Positions 14,583-20,776 of a stretch of DNA of 27,697 nt are shown here, piece by piece. The notes under the pieces are model-generated. The model was not told the origin of the DNA, did not search any database, and saw only the letters and a list, made by a program, of their open reading frames with translations. Position numbers and translations under genes: made by a program. The DNA is taken from IMG/VR virus record IMGVR_UViG_3300010883_000320, positions 1 through 27,697 of that record, one strand, 5' to 3'. Source of the DNA: a virus. Position 1 is the first letter of the stretch, and every line of letters begins with the position of its first letter.

Positions 14583-14929
14583 TTTTTTTTAGTCTCTTCG
14601 ACGTTCCCTGAGAACGACTGATTAATGACCCTGGAGACCACGTCGCCGTCGAGGGTCATGACCTCGGCCAGGTCTTCTGGATTGTCTAAATCCCACTCGA
14701 GGTCACCTGTCGATGGATCGGCGACGATAGACATAAAGCCGATAGCCATAACTCGACCGATGGCCCTGTCTGGGTCTTCTGATTTCTCGGCGGTGTTGAC
14801 CTCGGCCCTGAAATCCTGTACGCGCTGTACGGACATGGGGCGAAGCTTCACCTTGACCCCCCCCCACTCAGGAATGGTCACCAGTTTTCCGCGGCTCTTG
14901 CTTGCCCTGACGATAGCGTTTCTATTCAT
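14531..14929 (-). CDS. Tail assembly chaperone (lambda G-like)
   Basis: The preferred start ATG 14929 follows an AGGGGGGGG run; an earlier frame reaching 15043 includes the hairpin region and is unlikely. The 132-residue product has a core (KLRPMSVQRVQDFRAEV, then ADPSTGDLEWDLDNPEDLAE) found in tail assembly chaperones located between tail tube and tape measure genes. Its codons 114-116 are AAA AAA AAA (14590-14582), the slip site that yields the longer GT-type product. The unshifted product ends 17 residues later (at 14531). Both forms are expected, with the fusion a minority. Confidence 0.85.
   Translation of the reverse strand: MNRNAIVRASKSRGKLVTIPEWGGVKVKLRPMSVQRVQDFRAEVNTAEKSEDPDRAIGRVMAIGFMSIVADPSTGDLEWDLDNPEDLAEVMTLDGDVVSRVINQSFSGNVEETKKKYKPATQSPTSGRSPAA
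14582..14590 (-). promoter_or_regulatory. Programmed -1 ribosomal frameshift site (A9 slippery run)
   Basis: Nine A residues in the minus-strand message, read as AAA AAA AAA in the zero frame. Position 14588-14582 provides the A AAA AAA heptamer, the classical X XXY YYZ form. The -1 frame is closed immediately upstream and open for 78 codons downstream, exactly the pattern of the lambda G/GT switch. Confidence 0.85.
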
Positions 14930-14952
14930 CTTCCCCCCCCTTATCGATTCAG

Positions 14953-14986
14953 CCGCCACCCGGTCCAATTGGTCGCCGGGTGGCGG
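14953..14986 (-). terminator. Perfect 11-bp stem-loop between tail-tube-like and chaperone genes
   Basis: CCGCCACCCGG (14953-14963) and CCGGGTGGCGG (14976-14986) are exact inverse complements over a 12-base loop that itself contains CCAATTGG. It sits between the end of the 15000-15416 gene and the chaperone start. No U run follows, so it is more likely an attenuator or 3'-end stabiliser that lowers expression of chaperones relative to tail tube protein. Confidence 0.5.
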
Positions 14987-14999
14987 GTTGCGCTGGCTC

Positions 15000-15416
15000 T
15001 TACGCGACAGCTCTGGTAATGGCTCCGGTTGGCTGTAGCTCAACGTTTGCGATTGCCATGTCGCCCACGCTCCCCTGGATTGGCGTATAGGCCGACACGA
15101 TATACGAGCCTTGGTAATCCGGGTTGGTGGCCGCCGTTGACGCGGAAGTCGCTTTGTAGTTGCAAGCTATTGCGGCGCCTCCATTGAAAGCTGACCAGAT
15201 CGTCGCATCGGTCTTACTAGAAGCGAAATCTTGGAGTAACGTTAGCGATAGCGAGCGGGTCTGTAGGCCCCCAGCGCCAACTGTGCGAGTTGTGTTACCC
15301 ATGGACGTGTTATCCGGGGTTTCCACCCCCAGATTGAGCGTCGCTGAGACCACACGATCGGACAGGTCTACAGAATTGAAAAGTATGGTTCCATCAGTAA
15401 ACACGACTTCAGCCAT
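15000..15416 (-). CDS. Tail-tube-like protein, short paralog (138 aa)
   Basis: This protein shares with the next two upstream genes an N-terminal pattern (MAEVVFTDG, then SMGNTTRTVGAGG) and the strong block SAYTPIQGSVGD near the C-terminus, so the three are paralogs. It lacks the extra C-terminal domain of the longer two. Its position directly before the chaperones is that of the major tail tube protein, which makes it the best candidate for the main tube subunit. The ATG has GAGG ten bases upstream. A strong hairpin follows the stop. Confidence 0.72.
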   Translation of the reverse strand: MAEVVFTDGTILFNSVDLSDRVVSATLNLGVETPDNTSMGNTTRTVGAGGLQTRSLSLTLLQDFASSKTDATIWSAFNGGAAIACNYKATSASTAATNPDYQGSYIVSAYTPIQGSVGDMAIANVELQPTGAITRAVA

Positions 15417-15465
15417 AAAATTTTTACCTCATAACATTGATCCCCTTCCGCTGGTTATATGCATG

Positions 15466-15509
15466 CCACCTAAGCACGCGCCCCCGCGCGCGTTTTAACC
15501 CTCAGGTGG
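15466..15509 (-). promoter_or_regulatory. Two-level stem-loop between paralogous tail genes
   Basis: CCACCTAAG (15466-15474) pairs with CTCAGGTGG (15501-15509) with one mismatch, and inside it ACGCG (15476-15480) pairs with CGCGT (15489-15493). It fills most of the 100-base gap between the stop at 15517 and the next ATG at 15416, the longest gap in the tail cluster. On the plus strand the inner stem is followed by TTTT, on the minus strand by none, so for the minus message it is better read as an attenuator or processing structure. Confidence 0.45.
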
Positions 15510-15516
15510 TAGATAG

Positions 15517-16236
15517 TCAGACCGTCTGTAGTCCCATGAAGCACTGTACGGTTACGGACGTAAACGTTCCAGACAGATCCACCGCCCAGTAGTCGTCGGT
15601 GATCGAGCCCGCCACCGTTCCCAGCTCCGAGCCGATGGCTGTAAACTGGGTGAGCGTGACGCGATCGGTCGCGGTCGACATCCCGGAGTTGTCGTCCGAC
15701 TGAAGTTTTATTGTGCAGTTGGTTCCGTTAAACGCAGTGACGTGGGCCGCGATGAAACACACTTGAACAGCGGACGGGGCGCCAAGCTGGATTCCCGCTC
15801 CTGTAGTGATCGACGAATGGGCGCCCGTGAGGTTTAGCTGGCCGCGATAGGTCGGATCCCGCGCCATGGCCTCAATGTTAAACGTGAGCAGGTCGCCGGG
15901 GCTGCCTTGAATGGGCGTATACGCTGACTGGATGGTGTTTATAGAGTAGCTCGTATTGGTTAAAGTTAGCCCCTCCGGGGATACCGTTACGAGCTTATCG
16001 GTAGCACTTAGCGCGCCGAATTGTTCGTCTACGGTGCTGGTTCCGTACTCAACCTTGCCTGTTCCAGACCAGGTCGACTGCCACAGCCCGCCAGGGGCTA
16101 CAACTCGGGACGTGGACCCGAACGACGTAGCGTCTGGGGCCTCCTGGCTAATCGAGAATTGGGTACTCTGGAATTGCGCCGCGAAATCGTAGCTCCCCCA
16201 GAGCAGCTTCAAGTCCTTCAGAATAAATTCACTCAT
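15517..16236 (-). CDS. Tail-tube-like protein, long paralog 2 (239 aa)
   Basis: It is a paralog of the proteins at 15000-15416 and 16249-16962: it has SFGSTSRVVAPGGLW where the short one has SMGNTTRTVGAGGL, and SAYTPIQGSPGD in the same relative place. After about residue 128 it carries an additional domain (TYRGQLNLTGAH, GIQLGAPSAVQVCFIAAHV, then FTSVTVQCFMGLQTV) that is also present in the 16249-16962 protein. The extra domain may project from the tube surface or form a decorated segment. ATG 16236 is 12 bases after the upstream stop, behind GAGGA. Confidence 0.68.
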   Translation of the reverse strand: MSEFILKDLKLLWGSYDFAAQFQSTQFSISQEAPDATSFGSTSRVVAPGGLWQSTWSGTGKVEYGTSTVDEQFGALSATDKLVTVSPEGLTLTNTSYSINTIQSAYTPIQGSPGDLLTFNIEAMARDPTYRGQLNLTGAHSSITTGAGIQLGAPSAVQVCFIAAHVTAFNGTNCTIKLQSDDNSGMSTATDRVTLTQFTAIGSELGTVAGSITDDYWAVDLSGTFTSVTVQCFMGLQTV

Positions 16237-16248
16237 TTGTGATCCTCT

Positions 16249-16962
16249 TCATGCCGACTGCAGGCCCAGGTAGGCTTCGACTGTGATACTTGAGAAGGTT
16301 CCGATTACCGCGATGCGCCACCAGTCATCGGTGTCGCCTCCCGCGAATATAGCCAGCTGGTACTCTCCGGCATTAGAGGAGCCTACGAGTGTGTTACCGA
16401 AGCCGGTGAACGCATTATCCGACGACTGGATGATTATTTGGTAGTTCGTCCCGGTAAATGCGGTGGCGTGTACCAGCGCGAAAACAACGTCTGAGGCGCC
16501 CGGGGCGCCAATCTGGGTAGCGCCCCCGAATATATAGCCCGAGGAGGTCCCGGACAGGTGATGCTGCCCCCTGTACACGTTTCCGATCGCGGTGAGCGAA
16601 ACAGAGAAAGGAAGCACGTCACCGACGCTGCCGCCCGTTGAGTAATTGGTGGGTAGTGCGAGCATGGAGTAGGACACATTGTGATCAGCCAGGGTCAGCC
16701 CACCCGGGACGACCGTCATCATGTTTCCAGCGGTCGTCATGTCGTTCCAGGTTCCGTCCACATCCTGGCCCGAGGCTATCCATTTCCCCGACCCGGAGAA
16801 ATGAGCCGTTTTCTTTCCTGATGCAAACGTTCGAGTTGTCCCGGTTATGTCCGTGTTTCCAACCACTTCGCGGCCTAGCTCAAGCGAGGCCGACTGAAGC
16901 TGCCCGCTGAATATGTCATCACCATAAATCATCGCTAGATCGGTCAACACCAATTCCGCCAT
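16249..16962 (-). CDS. Tail-tube-like protein, long paralog 1 (237 aa)
   Basis: This 237-residue protein has the same two-part plan as the 15517-16236 product. The N-terminal part includes DITGTTRTFASGK and a Gly/Ser stretch (TNYSTGGSVGD) matching the SAYTPIQGSxGD block; the C-terminal part shares VYRGQHHLSG, QIGAPGASDVVFALVHATAF and ITVEAYLGLQSA. The ATG at 16962 overlaps the previous stop (TAATG). Three tube-like genes in a row are not usual for siphoviruses. One may be the tube, the others a collar, a tip cap or tube-surface proteins. Confidence 0.68.
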   Translation of the reverse strand: MAELVLTDLAMIYGDDIFSGQLQSASLELGREVVGNTDITGTTRTFASGKKTAHFSGSGKWIASGQDVDGTWNDMTTAGNMMTVVPGGLTLADHNVSYSMLALPTNYSTGGSVGDVLPFSVSLTAIGNVYRGQHHLSGTSSGYIFGGATQIGAPGASDVVFALVHATAFTGTNYQIIIQSSDNAFTGFGNTLVGSSNAGEYQLAIFAGGDTDDWWRIAVIGTFSSITVEAYLGLQSA

Positions 16963-17366
16963 TACTCCACCGCCACTACCCTGAAATCCATGGTCCGCAG
17001 AAACACGCCCTGTTCGGCCAGGGTAATGTCTGTGGTTCCTTCCAGCTCCGTGTGCAGCACGGTCGTGCCCCCGGAGGCGCCACTAAACCAATCGAGAGCC
17101 ACTTCGACCTGGGCTGCTACAGCCTGGGCGCTGGTGTACGTTTCAGCGTAAATTTCAAACGTAAAATCCGACTCTTTGGATCCGCCGCCGCCCATTGTTC
17201 GTATGGGGCCGGCGCCAGGGAATCGCGTATATATGACGTAGGGCAGGGCCGGTGCCGATCCAGCGTCTTTCTTTACGGGGTAAAGCCGAGTAGGGCTTGT
17301 CCCGACTAGCGACGTAAAGCCGCCTGTGGCTAGAAGCTGAGCTACCAATGATTGTTCTGCTGCCAT
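16962..17366 (-). CDS. DUF3168-type tail completion/terminator protein
   Basis: The 134-residue product follows the DUF3168 layout: an N-terminal helix (MAAEQSLVAQLLATGGFTSL) ending in Leu-Val-Gly and TRLYP, the PYVIYTRF strand, then a long helix with TSAQAVAAQVEVALDWF and a final strand LRTMDFRVVAVE. DUF3168 proteins close the head-proximal end of the tail (tail terminator, gpU-like). It sits between the HK97-gp10-like gene and the tube genes, the usual place. Confidence 0.8.
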   Translation of the reverse strand: MAAEQSLVAQLLATGGFTSLVGTSPTRLYPVKKDAGSAPALPYVIYTRFPGAGPIRTMGGGGSKESDFTFEIYAETYTSAQAVAAQVEVALDWFSGASGGTTVLHTELEGTTDITLAEQGVFLRTMDFRVVAVE

Positions 17367-17372
17367 GTTCTT

Positions 17373-17771
17373 CTATATTGTTTTTAGATAATTACGGACG
17401 GCGGCCCGCATCTTCTCTGGAGCGGCGCGAGCCGCGCGCTTACGCGCCTGGTGAAATCCCTGAAGCCCCCCGTCGCCGTCCTTGCGGCCATATTCAATCA
17501 CGTTCGTTTTAATATCGCCGCGCTTGGTCTTATCGCTAACGACTCCGAACCACGCACCAGCCGGGATCTTGGTTCCTGTTTTGACAGGAAGCCGCCCAGA
17601 TCCAATCCGGCTTTTGTAGTCTCCTGTATCGACCGGAGCGATGGACCGAGCCAGCGCGGCGGACTTGTCCGCTTCTAGCCCTGCAGCGCGTGCAACAGCC
17701 TCCAATAGCCCTTTTCCCGCGGCTTCGTCCAGGCCTCGAATTACCTCGTCTAGGTTTTCTACTCTGAGCAT
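17373..17771 (-). CDS. HK97 gp10-like neck/tail-connector protein
   Basis: The 132-residue protein begins with the family's helix pattern (NLDEVIRGLDEAAGKG) followed by a second helix and the conserved PVDTGDYKSRIG motif, then a basic beta part and a final helix rich in Ala/Arg. HK97-gp10 relatives join the head and tail (neck) and probably complete the head-proximal tail. It lies between head closure and DUF3168 genes, the conserved order. Start ATG 17771 is one base from the previous stop. Confidence 0.85.
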   Translation of the reverse strand: MLRVENLDEVIRGLDEAAGKGLLEAVARAAGLEADKSAALARSIAPVDTGDYKSRIGSGRLPVKTGTKIPAGAWFGVVSDKTKRGDIKTNVIEYGRKDGDGGLQGFHQARKRAARAAPEKMRAAVRNYLKTI

Positions 17772-17772
17772 A

Positions 17773-18123
17773 TTACGTGTGGTCCTTGCACAGCAGCTCC
17801 GAGAACTGCAAGTGGCCTGTTACACGCCGGACGTATACCACGTCCAGTGTTTTCTCTGTCGCGACCCGGCCATGTCGCGGCGTCCAAAATATACGCATCC
17901 CCACATCGGCTTCCTTGTCTGCGCGATGAAGTATAAAGACCCGGTAGGTGGCCTCGGCGTTCCTCACCCCCCGGTCTAGCGCTTCAAGTCCAGATAGGGG
18001 CATAACTCGCGCCCATGCGGTCATGTGAGAGGCCCACGTTAGCGTTGGCTCGTTCAGGGCGTTGAAAACCTCGGTAGCGCTCTTGATCGTGATCCGCTCA
18101 TCTAGCTGGCCGAGTGTAGGCAT
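17773..18123 (-). CDS. Phage head closure protein (head-tail joining)
   Basis: The 116-residue product has the head-closure pattern seen in SPP1 gp16 relatives: LDERITIKS at the start, the strand TWASHMTAWARVMPL, and the C-terminal VVYVRRVTGHL. It seals the head after DNA packaging and contacts the tail. It overlaps the connector gene by one base at 18123 and precedes the gp10-like gene. Confidence 0.8.
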   Translation of the reverse strand: MPTLGQLDERITIKSATEVFNALNEPTLTWASHMTAWARVMPLSGLEALDRGVRNAEATYRVFILHRADKEADVGMRIFWTPRHGRVATEKTLDVVYVRRVTGHLQFSELLCKDHT

Positions 18124-18719
18124 TACGCTCGCACGATCCTATACGGCCACCAAAGGTTAAACGACGTTCGGCTCATCTCCACTCTTGACCCACCTATGGA
18201 GAACTCTTCACCTTGAGCATTGCGATATGCGTCGGCGCATTCCAGGAGCAGGCCGGCTTTGATACTGTCCGGGATTTCGTCCGCGGTGCCTAAGCCCGAT
18301 AAGTGCCTCACCACTACGCCATTTATGGTCTTCAGTGTTACGGCGGGCCAGGACTGGGCGTACTTCAATGCGACGCGTCCCGGCTCGGGTGCTGCGTTGG
18401 CCTCATATACAGTCGTGGCTACCACCGTTGACGTGTCACCGGAGTCGGTATAAGTGATTGACGTTACGGACTGAAGACGCCCCCCGGAAAGCACAAGGCT
18501 ATCTGACCCGCCGGGAAAGGCGTCGAACGATTCATCCACCGTTCGCTCGATCAAGTATCTGCCAGTGAACGTCTCGCACCGAGCCCGCGCGGCCCGGATG
18601 ATCGACCAGAGCCGCAAATCTTCAGCTGTGTCGTCGCGCTCGATGGCGAGGTGATCCTTTAACTCGTCTAGCAATAGCGGCTCGTGCGCGGCAGCCGTTA
18701 CGGTTGTGCTTCTGCTCAT
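18123..18719 (-). CDS. Head-tail connector protein (gp6-like)
   Basis: The 198-residue protein fits the gp6-like connector family: a helical start (EPLLLDELKDHLAIERDDTA), then RLWSIIRAARARCETFTGRYLI, which carries the family's conserved ARxxCExxTGR block, followed by a beta segment and a final helix near SIKAGLLLECADAYRN. It forms the ring under the portal. Its start overlaps the end of the gene upstream by four bases (18716-18719). Confidence 0.85.
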   Translation of the reverse strand: MSRSTTVTAAAHEPLLLDELKDHLAIERDDTAEDLRLWSIIRAARARCETFTGRYLIERTVDESFDAFPGGSDSLVLSGGRLQSVTSITYTDSGDTSTVVATTVYEANAAPEPGRVALKYAQSWPAVTLKTINGVVVRHLSGLGTADEIPDSIKAGLLLECADAYRNAQGEEFSIGGSRVEMSRTSFNLWWPYRIVRA

Positions 18720-19051
18720 GTCTTTGCCGGCTTCAGCGTGACGTTACCGCGTGAAACCACACTCTCGTTAGCTGATCCGTCAGTCACTTTGAGTTGGTGC
18801 CAATATACCCGCGGCTCTAACGAATCCGTGTCGGTGTCGGCAACCGTAACCGTGCATACCCCGTTGGCCGCGTCCGTGATCACCCCTGCGACAGTGAGGG
18901 CCGCTGAGCTAGCCATGGGGTGCGTATAGAGCTTCCAGGCTATTGTGTAGGCCGTGATGTTAATAGCCGTCGTGCCGTCGGAAGTCACGGTGAATGAAAT
19001 AGTCCGGTCTTCACCTACGTCAAGGTGGAAGTGTTGGTTTACCGCGCTCAT
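18716..19051 (-). CDS. Ig-like structural protein (111 aa)
   Basis: A beta-rich protein: N-terminal LDVGEDRTISFTVTS, then AWKLYTHP and VTVADTDTDSLEPRVYWHQLKV. It resembles the N-terminal Ig-like unit of baseplate or decoration proteins and small head-decoration proteins. I cannot name its family. The ATG overlaps the stop of the repeat microprotein (TCATGA), and its stop overlaps the connector start, so it belongs to the same coupled run. A decoration or assembly role is inferred from place and fold. Confidence 0.55.
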   Translation of the reverse strand: MSAVNQHFHLDVGEDRTISFTVTSDGTTAINITAYTIAWKLYTHPMASSAALTVAGVITDAANGVCTVTVADTDTDSLEPRVYWHQLKVTDGSANESVVSRGNVTLKPAKT

Positions 19052-19215
19052 GACTTCGCCGTGAAGGATGTCTGGGCCAGCAGTCCGCTAAGACTTGGAT
19101 TGGCTGCTGTCGCGGTGAAGGATGTCTGGGCCAGCAGTCCGCTAAGAGATGGATTGGCTGCTGTCGCCGTGAAGGATGTCTGGGTCAGCAGTCCGCTAAG
19201 AGATGTCGAGCTCAC
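19048..19215 (-). CDS. 55-residue repeat microprotein, three 18-residue units
   Basis: A GTG start (19215-19213), with GAGGGGG about ten bases upstream, opens a 55-codon frame that overlaps the previous stop (GTGA) and the next start (ATGA). Its product is nearly all repeat: SLSGLLAQTSFTATAANP occurs twice, the first copy with Thr in place of Ala at position 8, and the third is cut to 13 residues plus Lys-Ser. The DNA repeats are 54 bp, with few differences. Coding is supported by both coupled junctions, a clear ribosome site, and a repeat length that is an exact multiple of three. The sequence is Ser/Thr/Ala-rich, without charge apart from the last Lys. Function unknown; it lies among head-tail genes. 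Confidence 0.7.
   Translation of the reverse strand: MSSTSLSGLLTQTSFTATAANPSLSGLLAQTSFTATAANPSLSGLLAQTSFTAKS
19061..19205. repeat. 54-bp tandem direct repeat, about 2.7 copies
   Basis: Copies start at 19061, 19115 and 19169; each begins GTGAAGGATGTCTGG on the plus strand and the last ends at about 19205. The units are joined without spacers. The array lies wholly inside the minus-strand frame 19048-19215, where it codes for 18-residue units. Sites that differ between units are few and include silent and non-silent changes. Confidence 0.9.
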
Positions 19216-19553
19216 GTTATGCGATCCCCCTCTGTGATGTGCTTGATCAACTTCTTAAGGAACGCCTTCAGGTCGCTTATGCTTGACAGGCTATCGACAA
19301 TGCTGATCAGCCGCGCCCGCTCATATAGCTTGTCGGGGCTCCAGTTTGACCGATTGGCGTTGATCGCCACCACTAAATCATCGGCGGCGGACTGCGTAAC
19401 GTCCCTGCCGAAAACAATTGTTCCGACCTTTGATTTTCGGTCCAGTGTAACGGTGGCCACGTTATCGTTCGCCGCCTTTGCAAACTTTAGAACCTGATCC
19501 TGCCCCGGCCAACGCGAGCCGGCGTTAAGGTTGAACGTCTCGTGGCTTGACAT
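19212..19553 (-). CDS. Unknown phage protein (113 aa)
   Basis: The preferred start is ATG 19553 with an AAAGAAG stretch ahead; the frame is open to a TTG at 19595 but that segment is read in another frame by the basic small protein. The product has a beta-like start (NLNAGSRWPG), Ser/Asp-rich middle, and a helical end with KLYERARLISIVDSLSSISD and basic KAFLKKLIKHITEG. No family recognised. Its stop overlaps the GTG of the repeat microprotein. Confidence 0.55.
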   Translation of the reverse strand: MSSHETFNLNAGSRWPGQDQVLKFAKAANDNVATVTLDRKSKVGTIVFGRDVTQSAADDLVVAINANRSNWSPDKLYERARLISIVDSLSSISDLKAFLKKLIKHITEGDRIT

Positions 19554-19689
19554 GCTTGCGCTTCTTTCGTTTTGGTTTGTTACCGGGAGGTTCAATCTGA
19601 GGCCCGCGGAGCTCAGCGGACCTCAGATCGAAAGCCAAAGTCTCAACCGCTTTACGTGCCCGGTCGAGACGATTGCCAAGGGTTTCCAT
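19525..19689 (-). CDS. Basic small protein (54 aa)
   Basis: An ATG at 19689, two bases after the previous stop, opens a 54-codon frame: an N-terminal amphipathic helix (NRLDRARKAVETLAFDLRSA), a Pro/Gln linker, then a very basic stretch (KPKRKKRKHVKPR) likely to bind nucleic acid or acidic protein. It ends 29 bases inside the next gene. No clear ribosome site; reinitiation after the TAA is a plausible mode. It is short and its reality rests on position, helix pattern and lack of another gene in the gap. Confidence 0.45.
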   Translation of the reverse strand: METLGNRLDRARKAVETLAFDLRSAELRGPQIEPPGNKPKRKKRKHVKPRDVQP

Positions 19690-19691
19690 TT

Positions 19692-20216
19692 TTAGGCGGA
19701 CCAGTCAGCAGTCACCGTAGTGTCGGACCCGCGAACGGTTCCCAGTGCGGCGTTCACTGTTACGTCTTCGTTAGCGGTGTCTACCAGGCGAAGTGTGCAA
19801 GTGCCCGCCGCCGTCGTGAGAACCTTGAAATGGTCAGTCGAAACGTGAGTGGCCACGAGGTCGCCCACTTGGAAGGCCGGCCCGGTCGAGTGGGTGTGGG
19901 CTGAGCCGCCAACACCCGTAGCGAGATCCGATAGCCATACGTCGATAGGGACAGGCGAGGTGATCGCCGTTCCATCGGGGTCAAGAACGGTAATGACTAC
20001 GTCAATCGTGTTGGATGCCGCGTTGGCCGCGACCACTGTAATCGATCCGACCGCCGCCGATGAGGCGTTAAGGTCAGCAGCCGTTGCGGTGATTGCAGTT
20101 CCCGCGACGGCCAATTCGATACCCTCCGGCGCAATAGCCGCAACCTGCGTTCCGCTGCCGTCTTTAAACGTCAGATTGCCGTTTGACCAATCCGACGTTA
20201 CATCTGTCTGGGGCAT
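19692..20216 (-). CDS. Capsid-associated (decoration/fibre-like) protein (174 aa)
   Basis: The protein opens with a short beta part ending in VAGTAITATAADLNASSAAV, a stretch like those of phage head-fibre and decoration proteins that repeat ITATAAxLN, and continues with Ig-like strands (SITVVAANAASNTIDVVITV). It lies two genes after the capsid gene, the usual place for decoration proteins. AAAAGGA precedes the ATG by a few bases, and the very stable UUCG hairpin (20239-20264) ends about 22 bases upstream of the ATG. Confidence 0.6.
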   Translation of the reverse strand: MPQTDVTSDWSNGNLTFKDGSGTQVAAIAPEGIELAVAGTAITATAADLNASSAAVGSITVVAANAASNTIDVVITVLDPDGTAITSPVPIDVWLSDLATGVGGSAHTHSTGPAFQVGDLVATHVSTDHFKVLTTAAGTCTLRLVDTANEDVTVNAALGTVRGSDTTVTADWSA

Positions 20217-20238
20217 AAATGTGTTCCTTTTCTTCGCG

Positions 20239-20264
20239 GCGAGCCGACCCGAAGGCCGGCCCGC
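20239..20264 (-). promoter_or_regulatory. cUUCGg-capped hairpin ahead of the decoration-like gene
   Basis: In the minus-strand message GCGGGCCGGC (20264-20255) pairs with GTCGGCUCGC (20248-20239) through ten pairs, two of them G-U, closed by C-UUCG-G. The G-U pairs form only in the minus-strand RNA; the plus strand would have A-C mismatches, so the structure is selected for in this transcript. It lies between 20277 and the next ATG (20216), with no U tract: probably an mRNA stabiliser or attenuator. Confidence 0.6.
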
Positions 20265-20276
20265 CTGACGATTTGC

Positions 20277-20744
20277 TTAGATTACGGTGGTGGGCGATAC
20301 GCCTTTTCGACTCTGGTCGACAAGGGCGAAGACGGCTGCGTCAACCGGGGAATCGGCGGACTCGGTTAAGGTGAGGCTAACGTAGTCGAAACCTTCCGTT
20401 AGTTCGTCGCGGTAAACTTCCACGAGGGTCGCCTTTGCGGCGCCCGCCGCGGGTGTTACGCCCGAGGCCGTCGCTGTCTGCCATGCGCCCCAGGTGTCAA
20501 GGCCGCCCGCCGTCGTTAGCAAACGATAACGGAAGGCGATGTCCGCGGTGCTGGTCCCGGTGTTCGTTGTGGCATTGGATAGCGTTACGATGGCCGTCCC
20601 GGTCCCGCCAGCGCCCTCCGCTATAACGAAGCAGACCGTTCCATCGCATTTGATCCAGTCCGTGGTTGGATCTGTGTTGTAGCGGTCGGCATCCGGCGCC
20701 AAAGCTAACGGGATTATGTGAATGTTTTCTGAAATTGTGCTCAT
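20277..20744 (-). CDS. Decoration-like protein downstream of the capsid gene (155 aa)
   Basis: The start chosen is ATG 20744, with AAGGA six bases upstream; a longer reading to 20855 lies inside the capsid gene and is rejected. The 155-residue product is beta-rich with repeated Thr/Gly stretches (TGTAIVTLSNATTNTGTS, GVTPAAGAAKATL) and charged DELTEGFDYVSLTLTES near the end. The place, 32 bases after the capsid stop, is typical of a decoration or stabilising protein. Family not identified. Confidence 0.6.
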   Translation of the reverse strand: MSTISENIHIIPLALAPDADRYNTDPTTDWIKCDGTVCFVIAEGAGGTGTAIVTLSNATTNTGTSTADIAFRYRLLTTAGGLDTWGAWQTATASGVTPAAGAAKATLVEVYRDELTEGFDYVSLTLTESADSPVDAAVFALVDQSRKGVSPTTVI

Positions 20745-20776
20745 TGTTTTCCTTCTGTCTCTATGTCTCTGCGCCT

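Noticed and set aside
14582-14590. T9 run as a plus-strand intrinsic terminator
   Set aside because: No plus-strand gene ends here and no stem precedes the run on that strand; in the minus message it is an A run in the chaperone gene.
14930-15043. N-terminal extension of the tail chaperone
   Set aside because: It would pass through the perfect hairpin and overlap the previous gene; ATG 14929 has a strong ribosome site.
19061-19205. CRISPR-like array
   Set aside because: The 54-bp units abut with no spacers, are too long, and lie inside a frame with coupled start and stop; no cas genes are present.
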